Source of the DNA: Rhodanobacter sp. OK091
Lineage (GTDB): Bacteria > Pseudomonadota > Gammaproteobacteria > Xanthomonadales > Rhodanobacteraceae
Length of the DNA stretch: 64,000 nucleotides
Assembly (NCBI RefSeq): GCF_900142825.1
Contig: NZ_FRCH01000001.1
Span: forward strand, 372,001-436,000
Direction of reading: 5' to 3'
Below the pieces are notes generated by a model, which was given only the letters and a program-made list of their open reading frames with translations, did no database searches and was not told where the DNA came from. Position 1 is the first letter of the stretch, and each line of letters starts with the position of its first letter. A program made the translations under genes and the position numbers. Below, one piece after another: positions 44,565 through 52,741 of the stretch.

Positions 44565-45482
44565 ATGACACCGACCACCAGCCCAGGCGACGCGCGCGCT
44601 GCGTTAGGTCAGCTGCTACTTGGCGAACTGTTGATCGGCTCGGTCGGCGTCTTTGTCCACGAAAGCGGCCAGGACGCGGTGACAGCCGTGTTCTATCGCT
44701 GCCTGTTCGGCGGCTTGTTCCTGCTCGCGTGGGGGCTGGCTCGCGGGCATCTGCGCGGCTTGCTGCAAGAGCGCGTGTTGCTGCGCGGCGCAGTGCTGAG
44801 TGGTGTGCTGCTGGTGCTCAACTGGGTGGCGTTGTTCGCCGGCATGGCACGCTCGTCCATCGGCGTGGCGACGCTGGTCTATCACTTCTTTCCGTTCGTG
44901 ATGCTGATTCTGGCGGCGCTGCTGCAAGGCGAGCGCACCCGCCCGGCTGACCTTGCATGGACGCTGCTCGGCTTCGTTGGCGTAGCGTGCTCGGCCGACC
45001 CGGCACGCCTGTGGCGCGATGCCGATGCGTCCTACCTGATCGGCATCGGCCTGACGTTGCTGGCTGCCGTGCTGTGCGGCGCGTCGCTGTTGATGTCGCG
45101 CAAGATCGGCAAGCAGCGTCCGTTCGCGCTGGTGATGATCCAGTGCTGGGTTGGCGTGGCGATGCTGGCGGGTTTCAGCAGCGCGGGTGTGTTTCATGTG
45201 GGCCCGCATTGGGCGTGGCTGCTGGGATTGGGCGTGATCCACAGCGGCATCGTGTACGTGCTGTTCTATTCGGCGTATCCGCGCTTGCCCGTGGTGACGA
45301 TTGCGGTCGTGGCGTTCGTCTATCCGCTGGTGACACTGCTATTGGATTACCTGATCTACGGACACCGCCTGGCGCCGGTGCAGCTGGCAGGGCTGGTGCT
45401 GATCGTGCTCGGCACGCTGGGAGTCAATTTGAAATGGCGACTGGGTTGGTCGCGCCGGCGAGAGGCGGTGCAAAGCCCTTAG
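44565..45482 (+). CDS. EamA/DMT-family transporter
   Basis: 305 residues, ten membrane helices in two EamA repeats (LGELLIGSVGVFVHESGQDAVTAVFYRCLFGGLFLLAW, and LIGIGLTLLAAVLCGASLLMSRKIGKQRPFALVMIQCWVGVAML). Exporters of this family move amino acids or metabolites out of the cell. Divergent from the MocR gene with 68 bp between starts; control by MocR is inferred. Confidence 0.92.
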   Translation: MTPTTSPGDARAALGQLLLGELLIGSVGVFVHESGQDAVTAVFYRCLFGGLFLLAWGLARGHLRGLLQERVLLRGAVLSGVLLVLNWVALFAGMARSSIGVATLVYHFFPFVMLILAALLQGERTRPADLAWTLLGFVGVACSADPARLWRDADASYLIGIGLTLLAAVLCGASLLMSRKIGKQRPFALVMIQCWVGVAMLAGFSSAGVFHVGPHWAWLLGLGVIHSGIVYVLFYSAYPRLPVVTIAVVAFVYPLVTLLLDYLIYGHRLAPVQLAGLVLIVLGTLGVNLKWRLGWSRRREAVQSP

Positions 45483-45497
45483 AGCCGAAGGGTCGGG

Positions 45498-45571
45498 TTC
45501 GTCATGGTATTTCTTCGTGATCAGGACGGCACGATAGCCCGGTTGACCCCGCTTCGCTCGTGTACCGTCGT
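45498..45571. repeat. 74-bp duplication, copy 1
   Basis: 72 of 74 bases equal 49215-49288. Copy 2 covers the start codon of a small gene (48977-49222); copy 1 has only the repeat, without the gene body. A looser stretch with AATCAA...GGGTTAGAGCCC follows in both places. Confidence 0.85.
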
Positions 45572-45642
45572 GACCCGATCAATCAAGGCGGGTTAGAGCC
45601 CGTTCCGCCAGCGCCCTTGTTCCGCCTCAAAACTGCGGCAAA

Positions 45643-45682
45643 AAGGGGACGGCAATTCATTCAACTTGATTTCCGTCCCCTT
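45643..45682. repeat. 40-bp hairpin unit AAGGGGACGG...CCGTCCCCTT
   Basis: Arms of 10 bp with a 20-bp loop (CAATTCATTCAACTTGATTT). Degenerate copies follow both mtfA tails (about 43027-43070 and 50348-50385), and CCGTCCCCTTA reappears at the broken end of the cassette array (53642-53652). It can also act as a terminator for the minus-strand gene that ends at 45692. Confidence 0.65.
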
Positions 45683-45691
45683 ATCGTCGGT

Positions 45692-46198
45692 CTAGTCACG
45701 AAGAGCCACCTCTGCGACCTGCAGATACTTCGCTCGCGTTGCCGCCAGGTCCTGGCCGCCCCTGCCGGTCCCGATGGGCTGAGGAGCCAACCTGCAATGC
45801 GGGTCTCCCGAAGGCACGGCCCGCTTGCAATACACGTTGACGATAGCCACCGTCACGTTATCGGCGTCGAGCAGCTGGAGCTGTCTCGCCACGCCTGGGC
45901 CCGAGGAGTTGTCGACAGCCACGGCGACAAGCGGCTGCGTGGCCATGCCCCGCTTGCGCAGGGATTCCGATCTGTCGGCCGTCCGCTTGGCCTCTGCGAA
46001 CTGCCGATGTGTGTTGCCGACCAGGGCGTGCAATGTGAAGCCAGCATCCAGGTTGGCAACGTAGGTTTCGTATTGGGGCAATGCGTTGACGGTGACATTG
46101 CGCATGTTGGTGGCCTGAGTCTCGTCCTGGGCCGCACTGACGCCGCCGACGCAGGCAAGACCGAGCGCAAGGGTGGTGGCACTGATCAGATGTCTCAT
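45692..46198 (-). CDS. secreted protein of unknown function
   Basis: 168 residues with a signal peptide (MRHLISATTLALGLACVGGVSA). The mature part includes NVTVNALPQYETYVANLDAGFTLHALVGNTHRQFAEAKRTADRSESLRKRGMATQPLVAVAV, a C-terminal pair of cysteines (NVYCKRAV, PHCRLAP) and ends VAEVALRD. No family recognised. Single gene. Confidence 0.7.
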   Translation of the reverse strand: MRHLISATTLALGLACVGGVSAAQDETQATNMRNVTVNALPQYETYVANLDAGFTLHALVGNTHRQFAEAKRTADRSESLRKRGMATQPLVAVAVDNSSGPGVARQLQLLDADNVTVAIVNVYCKRAVPSGDPHCRLAPQPIGTGRGGQDLAATRAKYLQVAEVALRD

Positions 46199-46704
46199 GG
46201 GAGCCTCCAGACGGACGCCAATGTCCGTTGGATGATCCTGCGCCGGGGTCGCGGCGCTTGCTTGAGGGATTCCGGTGGAATATGCGTGGATTCCTTGAGG
46301 ATTTCTGGCAGATCCAACGGCTGGATGCGAAGGGCGGAAAAACCGGGAGCGTCACCCCATGGGCAGCCACCCGTCGGCTCCCGCGATGGGCCGGGCATGT
46401 ACCGCCGCCGCCTTCCCTGCCCGTACCCGCAGGCGCGGCCAGCCTTGCCGGAAAACAGTCGGGTACGGTCCCGGCGCCATAGCGGGTACCGCATCCCAAG
46501 ACGCTGCGCGTCGCGCCGGAAAGGTGTCACGACACCCAGGCCGGTCGTCGCCGGCGCCGCGCGAGACCTGTCGGCAACACCGGGAAAAAATCGTGCCCAA
46601 CCGACCCGGTGCAGACCACGCCGCAGGCGTTACGTCTGGCAGATGGCGCCGGTCAATGACAGGCACACACTTCGCCTGCAGGTGAGTCATCGACAGGCAC
46701 GATC
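46199..46704. other. 506-bp gap with no gene recognised
   Basis: Open frames exist on both strands, but none has a start with a ribosome site or a recognisable product. No clear repeat. It probably contains the promoter of the winged-helix gene at 46705 and that of the minus-strand secreted gene. Confidence 0.5.
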
Positions 46705-47145
46705 ATGCGTCACACTGAACTCGACACCCACTGGCTCTATCAATGCGACGGCCTCGTCGTCGATCCATCCGCGCACCGACTGGAGCGCGACGGTCAAGCC
46801 CGGCAAGTGGAGCCCAAGACCTATACCGTACTCGTGACGCTGCTGGAGCAGGCCGGCAATATGGTCGACAAGGACACGTTGCTCGATGCAGCGTGGGGCC
46901 ACCGCAACGTCACCCCGGGCGTACTGAGTCACGCCATTTCGCAGCTGCGTCATGCCCTGGGCGACTCGGCACTCCATCCGCGTTACATCGCCACCGTGCA
47001 TACCCTCGGTTATCGCTTCATCGCCGAGGTGCATCGGCGGCCGCGACCCGGTCACGTGGTGACAGAACCCGCACCCGATGACGCGTTCACAGAGGTCGAG
47101 GCCGCGCATGTCAGCCGCTTCAGGCCGCGACTGGTAGCGCGGTGA
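46705..47145 (+). CDS. stand-alone winged-helix (CadC/OmpR-type) DNA-binding protein
   Basis: 146 residues. YQCDGLVVDPSAHRLERDGQARQVEPKTYTVLVTLLEQAGNMVDKDTLLDAAWGHRNVTPGVLSHAISQLRHALGDSALHPRYIATVHTLGYRFIA is a complete Trans_reg_C winged helix as in CadC. CadC-like proteins normally carry a membrane helix and a sensor or TPR domain after it; here only about 35 residues follow, so the protein is truncated or a genuine minimal form. The stop is 3 bp from the 195-bp inverted-repeat element, which may have cut the original 3' part. Confidence 0.8.
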   Translation: MRHTELDTHWLYQCDGLVVDPSAHRLERDGQARQVEPKTYTVLVTLLEQAGNMVDKDTLLDAAWGHRNVTPGVLSHAISQLRHALGDSALHPRYIATVHTLGYRFIAEVHRRPRPGHVVTEPAPDDAFTEVEAAHVSRFRPRLVAR

Positions 47146-47148
47146 TCG

Positions 47149-47343
47149 AAAAAGGTGTCAGGGACAATTTGAACGTCCCCGCTGCACCACGTACTGCGAA
47201 ACACCGGCGAGATCGAAGCGTGGAAGTCGGGCCATGTCCGACGGGGTTTCGCAGCGCCCTCGCCGCGACGACTAGCGCGAGCCGCGCCTCACCCTCTTCC
47301 CAGCATCCAATCCGTTGTCAGAAATTGTCCCTGACACCTTTTT
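47149..47343. mobile_element. 195-bp element with perfect 22-bp terminal inverted repeats (MITE/REP-like)
   Basis: The left end (47149-47170: A5, GGTGTCA, GGGACAATTT) and the right end (47322-47343) are perfect complements over 22 bp. The 151-bp interior has no significant frame. Single ends of the same sequence stand at 7974-7990 and 10348-10363. No transposase is near, so it is a non-autonomous element, perhaps moved by a RAYT-like or other transposase in trans. Between convergent genes it could also fold as a terminator. Confidence 0.7.
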
Positions 47344-47363
47344 TATTTCTGCCGCCCAGGCTC

Positions 47364-47981
47364 CTAGGCCCTACCCGTAGAAAGCATCAGCTTCAGGCCC
47401 AACGCGACGAACCCGGCAGCGAACACACGCCGCAGCCACATCGTGACCTGCGGGCGCGCAAGCACGCGTGCCCGCATGAACGATGCAAACACGCCATAGA
47501 CCGCGAAGACCACCAGCGTCATCAGCATGAAGACCGCGCCGAGCGTCAGCAGGCGCGCCATGGGCGACGGATCGTTCTTGGCGATGAACTGCGGCAGGAA
47601 GGCCAGGAAGAAGATCGGCAACTTGGGATTGAGCAGATTGAACAGGATGGCCGAAGTCACGATTCTCAAGGGCGACCGGGCGGCGATCTTCTGGCTGGGA
47701 TCAAGCGCGCTTCGATCCCGCAACGTGGTCCAGGCCATGTAGAGCAAATAGGCCGCCCCCAGGTATTTCAGCAGCTCGAAGGCGAACGCGCTGGTGCGGA
47801 AGACCGCTGCCAATCCCAGCACAGCGACCGCCATGTGCGGCACGATGCCCAGCGTACAGCCGACAGCCGCCATCAGGCTGGAGCGGGCACCGCGCGACAG
47901 CCCGGTCGAGACCGTATAGAGCACACCGGTTCCCGGCGAGGCCACCACCAGAAGTGAGGTAAGCAGGAACTCGGCGTTCAT
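47364..47981 (-). CDS. LysE-family amino-acid exporter
   Basis: 205 residues, six membrane helices. FLLTSLLVVASPGTGVLYTVSTGLSRGARSSLMAAVGCTLGIVPHM is the LysE/RhtB hallmark near the N-terminus (P-G-P-x5 variant PGTG). It ends VFAAGFVALGLKLMLSTGRA. Exports amino acids or homoserine lactone-like molecules. The AraC regulator upstream on the same strand (48105-48926) is a likely controller. A fragment of its 3' end stands at 41165-41320. Confidence 0.92.
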   Translation of the reverse strand: MNAEFLLTSLLVVASPGTGVLYTVSTGLSRGARSSLMAAVGCTLGIVPHMAVAVLGLAAVFRTSAFAFELLKYLGAAYLLYMAWTTLRDRSALDPSQKIAARSPLRIVTSAILFNLLNPKLPIFFLAFLPQFIAKNDPSPMARLLTLGAVFMLMTLVVFAVYGVFASFMRARVLARPQVTMWLRRVFAAGFVALGLKLMLSTGRA

Positions 47982-48104
47982 GGGCCGGCACTCGCGGCAT
48001 CGAGCGTTCGCGTCATCGTCATGGATGCCTCTCCTCGTGAAAGCGGGAAAGGCTGGACCATCGCAAACCGGCCACGCACCGTCTTGAAGATTATTGCGCC
48101 GCCA

Positions 48105-48926
48105 CTAACCCACGGCGGCCTGGTAACGCCCCGGCGTAATACCGAACTGACGCACGAACGCGCGCGTGAGATGGCTCTGATCCGCGAAGCCCGCCAGCAC
48201 CGCGGCCTCCGCCACGGAGCAGCCCTGTGCCAGGTGTCGCCGGGCCAGCCGCACGCGCAACTGGATGCGGTAGGCATGGGGCGTCGTGCCCACCTCGCGC
48301 ATGAAGCCGCGAATCAGCTGGAAGCGACTCACGCCGCAGGAGGCCGCCAACGCGAACAAGGGCGTGGCGGCATCCGGCTCCGCTTCAATCCATTGAACCG
48401 CCCGCGCGACGGCCGGCGACCTGCGCGGCAACCGCGGGCCGCTCAAGCAGTGCTGCTGCACAACGCGCGCCAGACAGGTGAGCAGAATCTCTTCGGCGTC
48501 ATCACATGTCGTGGAGGGCTCCAGCGCACCCAGCAACTTCATGACCTCACGCGCCAGGGCGCGGTCGTGCGCGACAGGCTGGAACACCACGTCACCGCCG
48601 CCGAACTCGCCAGCCAGTTCGCGCATCACCAGATCAGGTTCGAGATAAAGGATGTGCCAGCCACGCGCACCACCGATGGGCGAACCGTCATGCATCTCGC
48701 CCGGGTTCACCATGATCACGTCGCCCACCGCGGACTCCACCGCCCCCACCTCGCTCCAGGACTTCTGCGCGCCCGTGGTGATCACGCCGATCCCGTACTG
48801 ATCGTGCGCATGGCGGGGAAAGACATGCTCGCTGAGCAGCGACAAGGCTTCCACGCCCGGCAAGCAGGATCGGTGCGGCACGACGTGGTGGGTCTTCTTG
48901 GCCAAGGGATGATCCCTTTCGTTCAT
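48105..48926 (-). CDS. AraC-family regulator with cupin-type sensor domain
   Basis: 273 residues from the ATG at 48924-48926; an in-frame start at 48962 is possible. Residues 10-150 form an AraC-type cupin (HVFPRHAHDQYGIGVITTGAQ, VGDVIMVNPGEMHDGSPIG). Residues 175-270 contain the two helix-turn-helix motifs (PLFALAASCGVSRFQLIRGFMREVGTTPHAYRIQLRVRLARRHLAQGCSVAEAAVLAGFADQSHLTRAFVRQFG). This type commonly regulates an adjacent LysE exporter, here 123 bp downstream. Confidence 0.92.
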   Translation of the reverse strand: MNERDHPLAKKTHHVVPHRSCLPGVEALSLLSEHVFPRHAHDQYGIGVITTGAQKSWSEVGAVESAVGDVIMVNPGEMHDGSPIGGARGWHILYLEPDLVMRELAGEFGGGDVVFQPVAHDRALAREVMKLLGALEPSTTCDDAEEILLTCLARVVQQHCLSGPRLPRRSPAVARAVQWIEAEPDAATPLFALAASCGVSRFQLIRGFMREVGTTPHAYRIQLRVRLARRHLAQGCSVAEAAVLAGFADQSHLTRAFVRQFGITPGRYQAAVG

Positions 48927-48976
48927 GGAGCGTGCTACCGGGATTCGACACCCAGCGATCAAAGCGTGTCGGAGCC

Positions 48977-49222
48977 CTATCCGTCGCTCTCCGCCGCTTT
49001 CTGCGCGAGTTCCTTGATCTTGAGAACACGCATCTGTTCGGATTTTTTGAGTCCTTCGCGAGCCTCTTTGATCACTTCATAGGCCAGATTTTGGCTAGTG
49101 TGATGCCGCTTCGCGTCGATAGCGGCATCCAGCCGTTGCTGGGCTGCCTTGATCGTTTTATCGACACGGTAGAGGGGCGCATGCGGGTTCGTGGTCAGGG
49201 GCGGGTCGTAGCTTTTCGTCAT
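48977..49222 (-). CDS. small helical protein, unknown function
   Basis: 81 residues (MTKSYDPPLTTNPHAPLYRV, then an alpha-helical, Lys/Glu/Ala-rich body to the end). No family recognised. Its start region (49215-49288) is duplicated at 45498-45571. Confidence 0.55.
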   Translation of the reverse strand: MTKSYDPPLTTNPHAPLYRVDKTIKAAQQRLDAAIDAKRHHTSQNLAYEVIKEAREGLKKSEQMRVLKIKELAQKAAESDG

Positions 49223-49288
49223 GGTATTTCTTCGTGATCAGGACGGCACGATAGCCCGGTTGACCCTGCTCCGCTCGTGTACCGTCGT
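49215..49288. repeat. 74-bp duplication, copy 2
   Basis: Partner of 45498-45571 with two differences. It includes the ATG and upstream region of the small gene at 48977-49222, which makes this the likely donor site. Confidence 0.85.
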
Positions 49289-49496
49289 TGCCCGCCCGAA
49301 TCAAAGCAGGTCATAGCCCTTTCCGGCTGAACCACATGCTGCGGAACATCGGCAAGATCAGGTCTGGGTTGGCGCGGCATCCGAAGTCTCCCTCGGCACC
49401 GCTCCAGCCTGCAAAGCCGATCCGGACCTGCTCATCGGTCCTCGCCCTCACCACGTCAGCCGCCACAAACCGTGCTTGTACGTGGCTCTGACCCCG

Positions 49497-49961
49497 TTAG
49501 TTCGTGGCGGGTGCTGGGTCGTCCGACGCGTGGTCCACCGCATACAACCAGTGCCCATGGACCTTGCGCGATACGTCGGTGAACCGGCCGCGCTCAGTGA
49601 CAGGTTTGCCGTCGGCCTTGGACACCATCACGATCTTGAATGTGCCCCAGGTGGTCTTGGCAGAGCCTGCATCCACGTGCCCCATGTCATCGAGGCTGGC
49701 ATCCTTGATGGTGTAGGCCGCAAAGTAGCCGGCATAACCTTTGCGAATGGCCTCACGCCCCTTGACCATCCCGCCACCGGGAAACCACATCACGGCATCG
49801 GGCAGATAGCAGGCTGCCACGGCGTCCACGTCGCGCGCGTTCATCGCCTTCGTCCAGCAATCCCCCGCCGACATCGCGTGCGCCGGTGGCTCGCCGGCCT
49901 GCACCGCCAATGAAAGCACCCCAACCACAACCAACAGCCCCACCTTCCTGACCATGCGCAT
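49497..49961 (-). CDS. secreted SnoaL/DUF4440-like protein
   Basis: 154 residues with a signal peptide (MRMVRKVGLLVVVGVLSLAVQA). NTF2-like cone fold: CWTKAMNARDVDAVAACYLPDAVMWFPGGGMVKGREAIRKGY, with the closing HGHWLYAVDHASDD. YybH-type family, possibly a ligand-binding or ketosteroid isomerase-like enzyme. Stands alone. Confidence 0.85.
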   Translation of the reverse strand: MRMVRKVGLLVVVGVLSLAVQAGEPPAHAMSAGDCWTKAMNARDVDAVAACYLPDAVMWFPGGGMVKGREAIRKGYAGYFAAYTIKDASLDDMGHVDAGSAKTTWGTFKIVMVSKADGKPVTERGRFTDVSRKVHGHWLYAVDHASDDPAPATN

Positions 49962-50175
49962 AACAGTCTCCCCTCGTGGTGTTCCGAGGGAATATACGCT
50001 GCGCAGGACGGAATACGACTTCCTCTAAGCCGACTCCTTTTGGACTGCTTGTGCTCCGCCTTCGGAGCGCCACTGGCGCGCAGTGGTGGATCTGTCAGGA
50101 ACGATCGGGCGATGGAGCTTGTTACTTGGCGTTCTGAGTCCACCTGCAGGGAGCGCCGAGTTTTCGCTCGGCCGG

Positions 50176-50385
50176 TACGAATCAAAGCGGGTCAGAGCCC
50201 TTCTCGGAGCCAGCCATGCTTCGAGGCGCCGGCAACCTTGCGCCAGCATTTGCCGGAGGTCTATCGGCAGCTCGAGCGGTTTTACCGGCAGCACCCGTTC
50301 TGAGTGCAGCTGTTCAAGAATGAACCTCACAGCTCCATAGAAGCCGGAGGCAATTCATTCGATTTAATTTCCTTCGCCCCTGAAG
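50176..50385. repeat. repeat mosaic containing a copy of the mtfA 3' end
   Basis: 50220-50345 aligns without gaps to 42901-43026 (last 84 bp of mtfA, its stop, and 42 bp beyond). It is preceded by GAATCAAAGCGGGTCAGAGCCC (also near 45580 and 49300) and followed by a degenerate copy of the 45643-45682 hairpin unit. No start, so non-functional as a gene. Confidence 0.85.
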
Positions 50386-50410
50386 GCGGAAGAGCCGCCC
50401 CTCACCCCAG

Positions 50411-50441
50411 CCCTCTCCCCCGGCTTCGCCGGGGGAGAGGG
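50411..50441. terminator. 14-bp stem hairpin, intergenic repeat type
   Basis: CCCTCTCCCCCGGC, loop TTC, and complement. Placed 18 bp after the stop of the diguanylate cyclase (minus strand). Similar 'CCCTCACCCC...GGGGAGAGGG' elements are common between genes in Xanthomonadaceae. Confidence 0.7.
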
Positions 50442-50458
50442 GGTCAGGCGCGCTCGCG

Positions 50459-51619
50459 TCAGCCCATCACTACCCGGTTGCGGCCTTCGCGCTTGGCGGC
50501 GTAGAGCGCGTGATCGGCGCGGCTCACCAGGCTTTCGAAGTCGCTGCCGTTGCGCCAGGGCCCGGTGGCGATGCCGACGCTGGCGGTAACGCCGAGCTCA
50601 CCGGCCTGGCTGGCCACGGGCTTGTCGCCGACCAGTGTGCGCAGTTGCTCGCCGGCGGCCTCGGCGACGCCTTTCTTCGCGGCGATCCATACCAGCATGA
50701 ATTCTTCGCCGCCGGTGCGCGCCACCAGGTCGCCCATCCCCATGCCGGCATGCAGCCGTCGCGCGACCTCGGCCAGCACCTCGTCGCCCGCTTGATGGCC
50801 GTGCCGGTCGTTGATCAGTTTGAAGTTGTCCAGGTCCACCACGGCCACCGCCACGTCTGCCGGTACGTGCTCGGCCGCCGGCAGCGGCTGCATCAGCCGC
50901 TCCAGCCGGGAGCGCAGGCCGCGGCGGTTGAGCAAGCCGGTGAGCGGATCGAAATCGGCCAGCTTCAGCAGCTCTTCGCGCAAGGCGCTGTTCACCAACA
51001 CCAGCATGGCGAAGCCTTCGGCCACGATCAGCAGCAACGTCGCCATCAGCCAGCGCTCGTTGGCTTCGTTGAGTTGCGCCGCCGACATGTGGATGGGAAG
51101 GATCGACACCGCGCGGGCCAGCGCGACCAGCGCCGCGGTGCCCAGCACCGCCGCCATCACCACCAGCGCGCCGCTGCCGCCCGGCGGTCGCGCCCGCCAG
51201 GCGATCCAGGCCGCACGGACCATGGCCAGCCCCGCCACGCCCTGGGTGATCGACAGCGACCACCACAGGCTCTGCCCGGTCGCCAACAAGGTAAAGGAAA
51301 AAGCCGCCAGCGCGCCGAACAGCAGCGCCATGCCACGCCACGGAATGCGCTGGCCGAGAAACGCCATCAACCCCGCCAGTACCAGCAAGGCCTGCAGCAC
51401 CCCGCCCAGGTGACCTGGCGGCTTCGACGCCTGGATGCCCCAGATCTCGGCGACGACCGGCCTGATCGCCTGGCTGACCAGCGAGGCCAGGAACGCACCG
51501 GACCACAACCACAACCCGGGCTTGCGCGTGGTCCAGCCGCCCACCAGCGTAAACAACGCGGTCAACCCGGACAGCGCCAGGTAGACACTCAGTAACGTCT
51601 CGGTATCGAGTGGCTGCAA
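50459..51619 (-). CDS. membrane-bound diguanylate cyclase (GGDEF)
   Basis: 386 residues. Seven or so membrane helices (residues 1-210) form a sensor region, followed by a linker and the GGDEF domain (DFDPLTGLLNRRGLRSRLERLM, VAVVDLDNFKLINDRHGHQAGDEVLAEVARRL, active site RTGGEEFML). The intact GGEEF loop and metal-binding Asp indicate activity, making cyclic di-GMP for biofilm or motility control. Single gene. Confidence 0.95.
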   Translation of the reverse strand: MQPLDTETLLSVYLALSGLTALFTLVGGWTTRKPGLWLWSGAFLASLVSQAIRPVVAEIWGIQASKPPGHLGGVLQALLVLAGLMAFLGQRIPWRGMALLFGALAAFSFTLLATGQSLWWSLSITQGVAGLAMVRAAWIAWRARPPGGSGALVVMAAVLGTAALVALARAVSILPIHMSAAQLNEANERWLMATLLLIVAEGFAMLVLVNSALREELLKLADFDPLTGLLNRRGLRSRLERLMQPLPAAEHVPADVAVAVVDLDNFKLINDRHGHQAGDEVLAEVARRLHAGMGMGDLVARTGGEEFMLVWIAAKKGVAEAAGEQLRTLVGDKPVASQAGELGVTASVGIATGPWRNGSDFESLVSRADHALYAAKREGRNRVVMG

Positions 51620-51824
51620 GCAACCTCCGGGTCAACTGACGGCATCATGCCAGCAGCCCCTATGCAATGAAACAGGCGTGCGGCGCCTCAACAGAAAACG
51701 CCCGCACATGCGAGCGTTTTCGTTCGGCCAGAGGGGCGCTCTCGATCAGCAACGGAATATCACGGCTACTGGATCCCAGCCGAAAGGCGGAGCGCGCAGC
51801 CTCCGCACGCTCCGCCGCTTAACA

Positions 51825-52307
51825 TTACTGTTTATCGTAGACCGCGATTTCGTGGGTTGTGCCGCCCTTAGCCGTCTTGATCGCCGAGGACAGAGTCAAC
51901 ACCATCCCCTTGTCGGAGATGGTGCGTGTCGAATGGCCAACCACCTTGCCGTCTTTCTTGAGTTCAGCCTTAACGGTCGTGCCATTGACCTTCTTCAACG
52001 ATACCGCGTCAAACATCGTGGAACCCGTCCACGCAATGTCCTTGCCGTCATAGGTCAACGTCGCCGACTGCGAAATCGCCGATCCGTCCGCGGCGACTCC
52101 CGTGACCGCCAATGTAATGCCCGTGGCAGTCACCGCATACGTCCGGCTCTCGGATTTTGGTGCAGCGCCCTCAGGGTACTTGGACTTTTCAAGATTCAAT
52201 TTCCAGGTGCCGATCACCGGATCGGGCACATTCGCAGCAGATGCGAGTGACGCCAATCCAAAGACCAGCATCGCGCTGATCACCAGCACTTGAAGTAGTC
52301 TGTTCAT
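51825..52307 (-). CDS. secreted lipocalin-like protein, unknown function
   Basis: 160 residues with a signal peptide (MNRLLQVLVISAMLVFGLASLASA). Opening of the mature part: PVIGTWKLNLEKSKYPEG, followed by short beta strands (TYAVTATGITLAVTG, SATLTYDGKDIAWTG) as in small beta-barrel lipocalin-like domains. Function unknown. The gap 52308-52741 upstream shows nothing recognisable. Confidence 0.7.
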   Translation of the reverse strand: MNRLLQVLVISAMLVFGLASLASAANVPDPVIGTWKLNLEKSKYPEGAAPKSESRTYAVTATGITLAVTGVAADGSAISQSATLTYDGKDIAWTGSTMFDAVSLKKVNGTTVKAELKKDGKVVGHSTRTISDKGMVLTLSSAIKTAKGGTTHEIAVYDKQ

Positions 52308-52741
52308 GATCTCTCTCCCTCAGTTGATTGTCTTCTGTGCAGCTGGGTTCTCGATTCGTGCCGAAGCTCCCCCGGTGCGCGGATCGAGGGTCGAGTATGC
52401 TCCCGTGGTCTCCGAATGGCGCAACCTGCGCCGCATCGCTACTGCTGAGCGGACTGGGCGGCTCCGGCTTCATGGCGACAAGACGTCCAATATCGCCGGA
52501 TACCCTGATCCCTGTCGGTTGGCTTGCCACGGTGCGACAGAGAAAGGCGACATCCGTGATTGTCGTCCGACGCATACCGGCCAGGAGCGAACGTTCAACG
52601 CCTAAGCTAAAAGGCTGACCGGCGCGAGGGACGAGGCTCAATTAGCCGCATCTCCTTTTATGGCATGCATCACGGGCGCGATCGGTTACACCGACGACGG
52701 TCCGGCAAACGAACGCCGGCAAGCCACGACGGCAGGCCCTT
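52308..52741. other. 434-bp gap with no gene recognised
   Basis: Lower coding quality on both strands and no recognisable frame, repeat or hairpin. It should contain the promoter of the secreted lipocalin-like gene (minus strand). Confidence 0.4.

Noticed and set aside
47149..47343. insertion sequence with its own transposase
   Set aside because: Only 195 bp long and without any frame of useful size; called non-autonomous instead.
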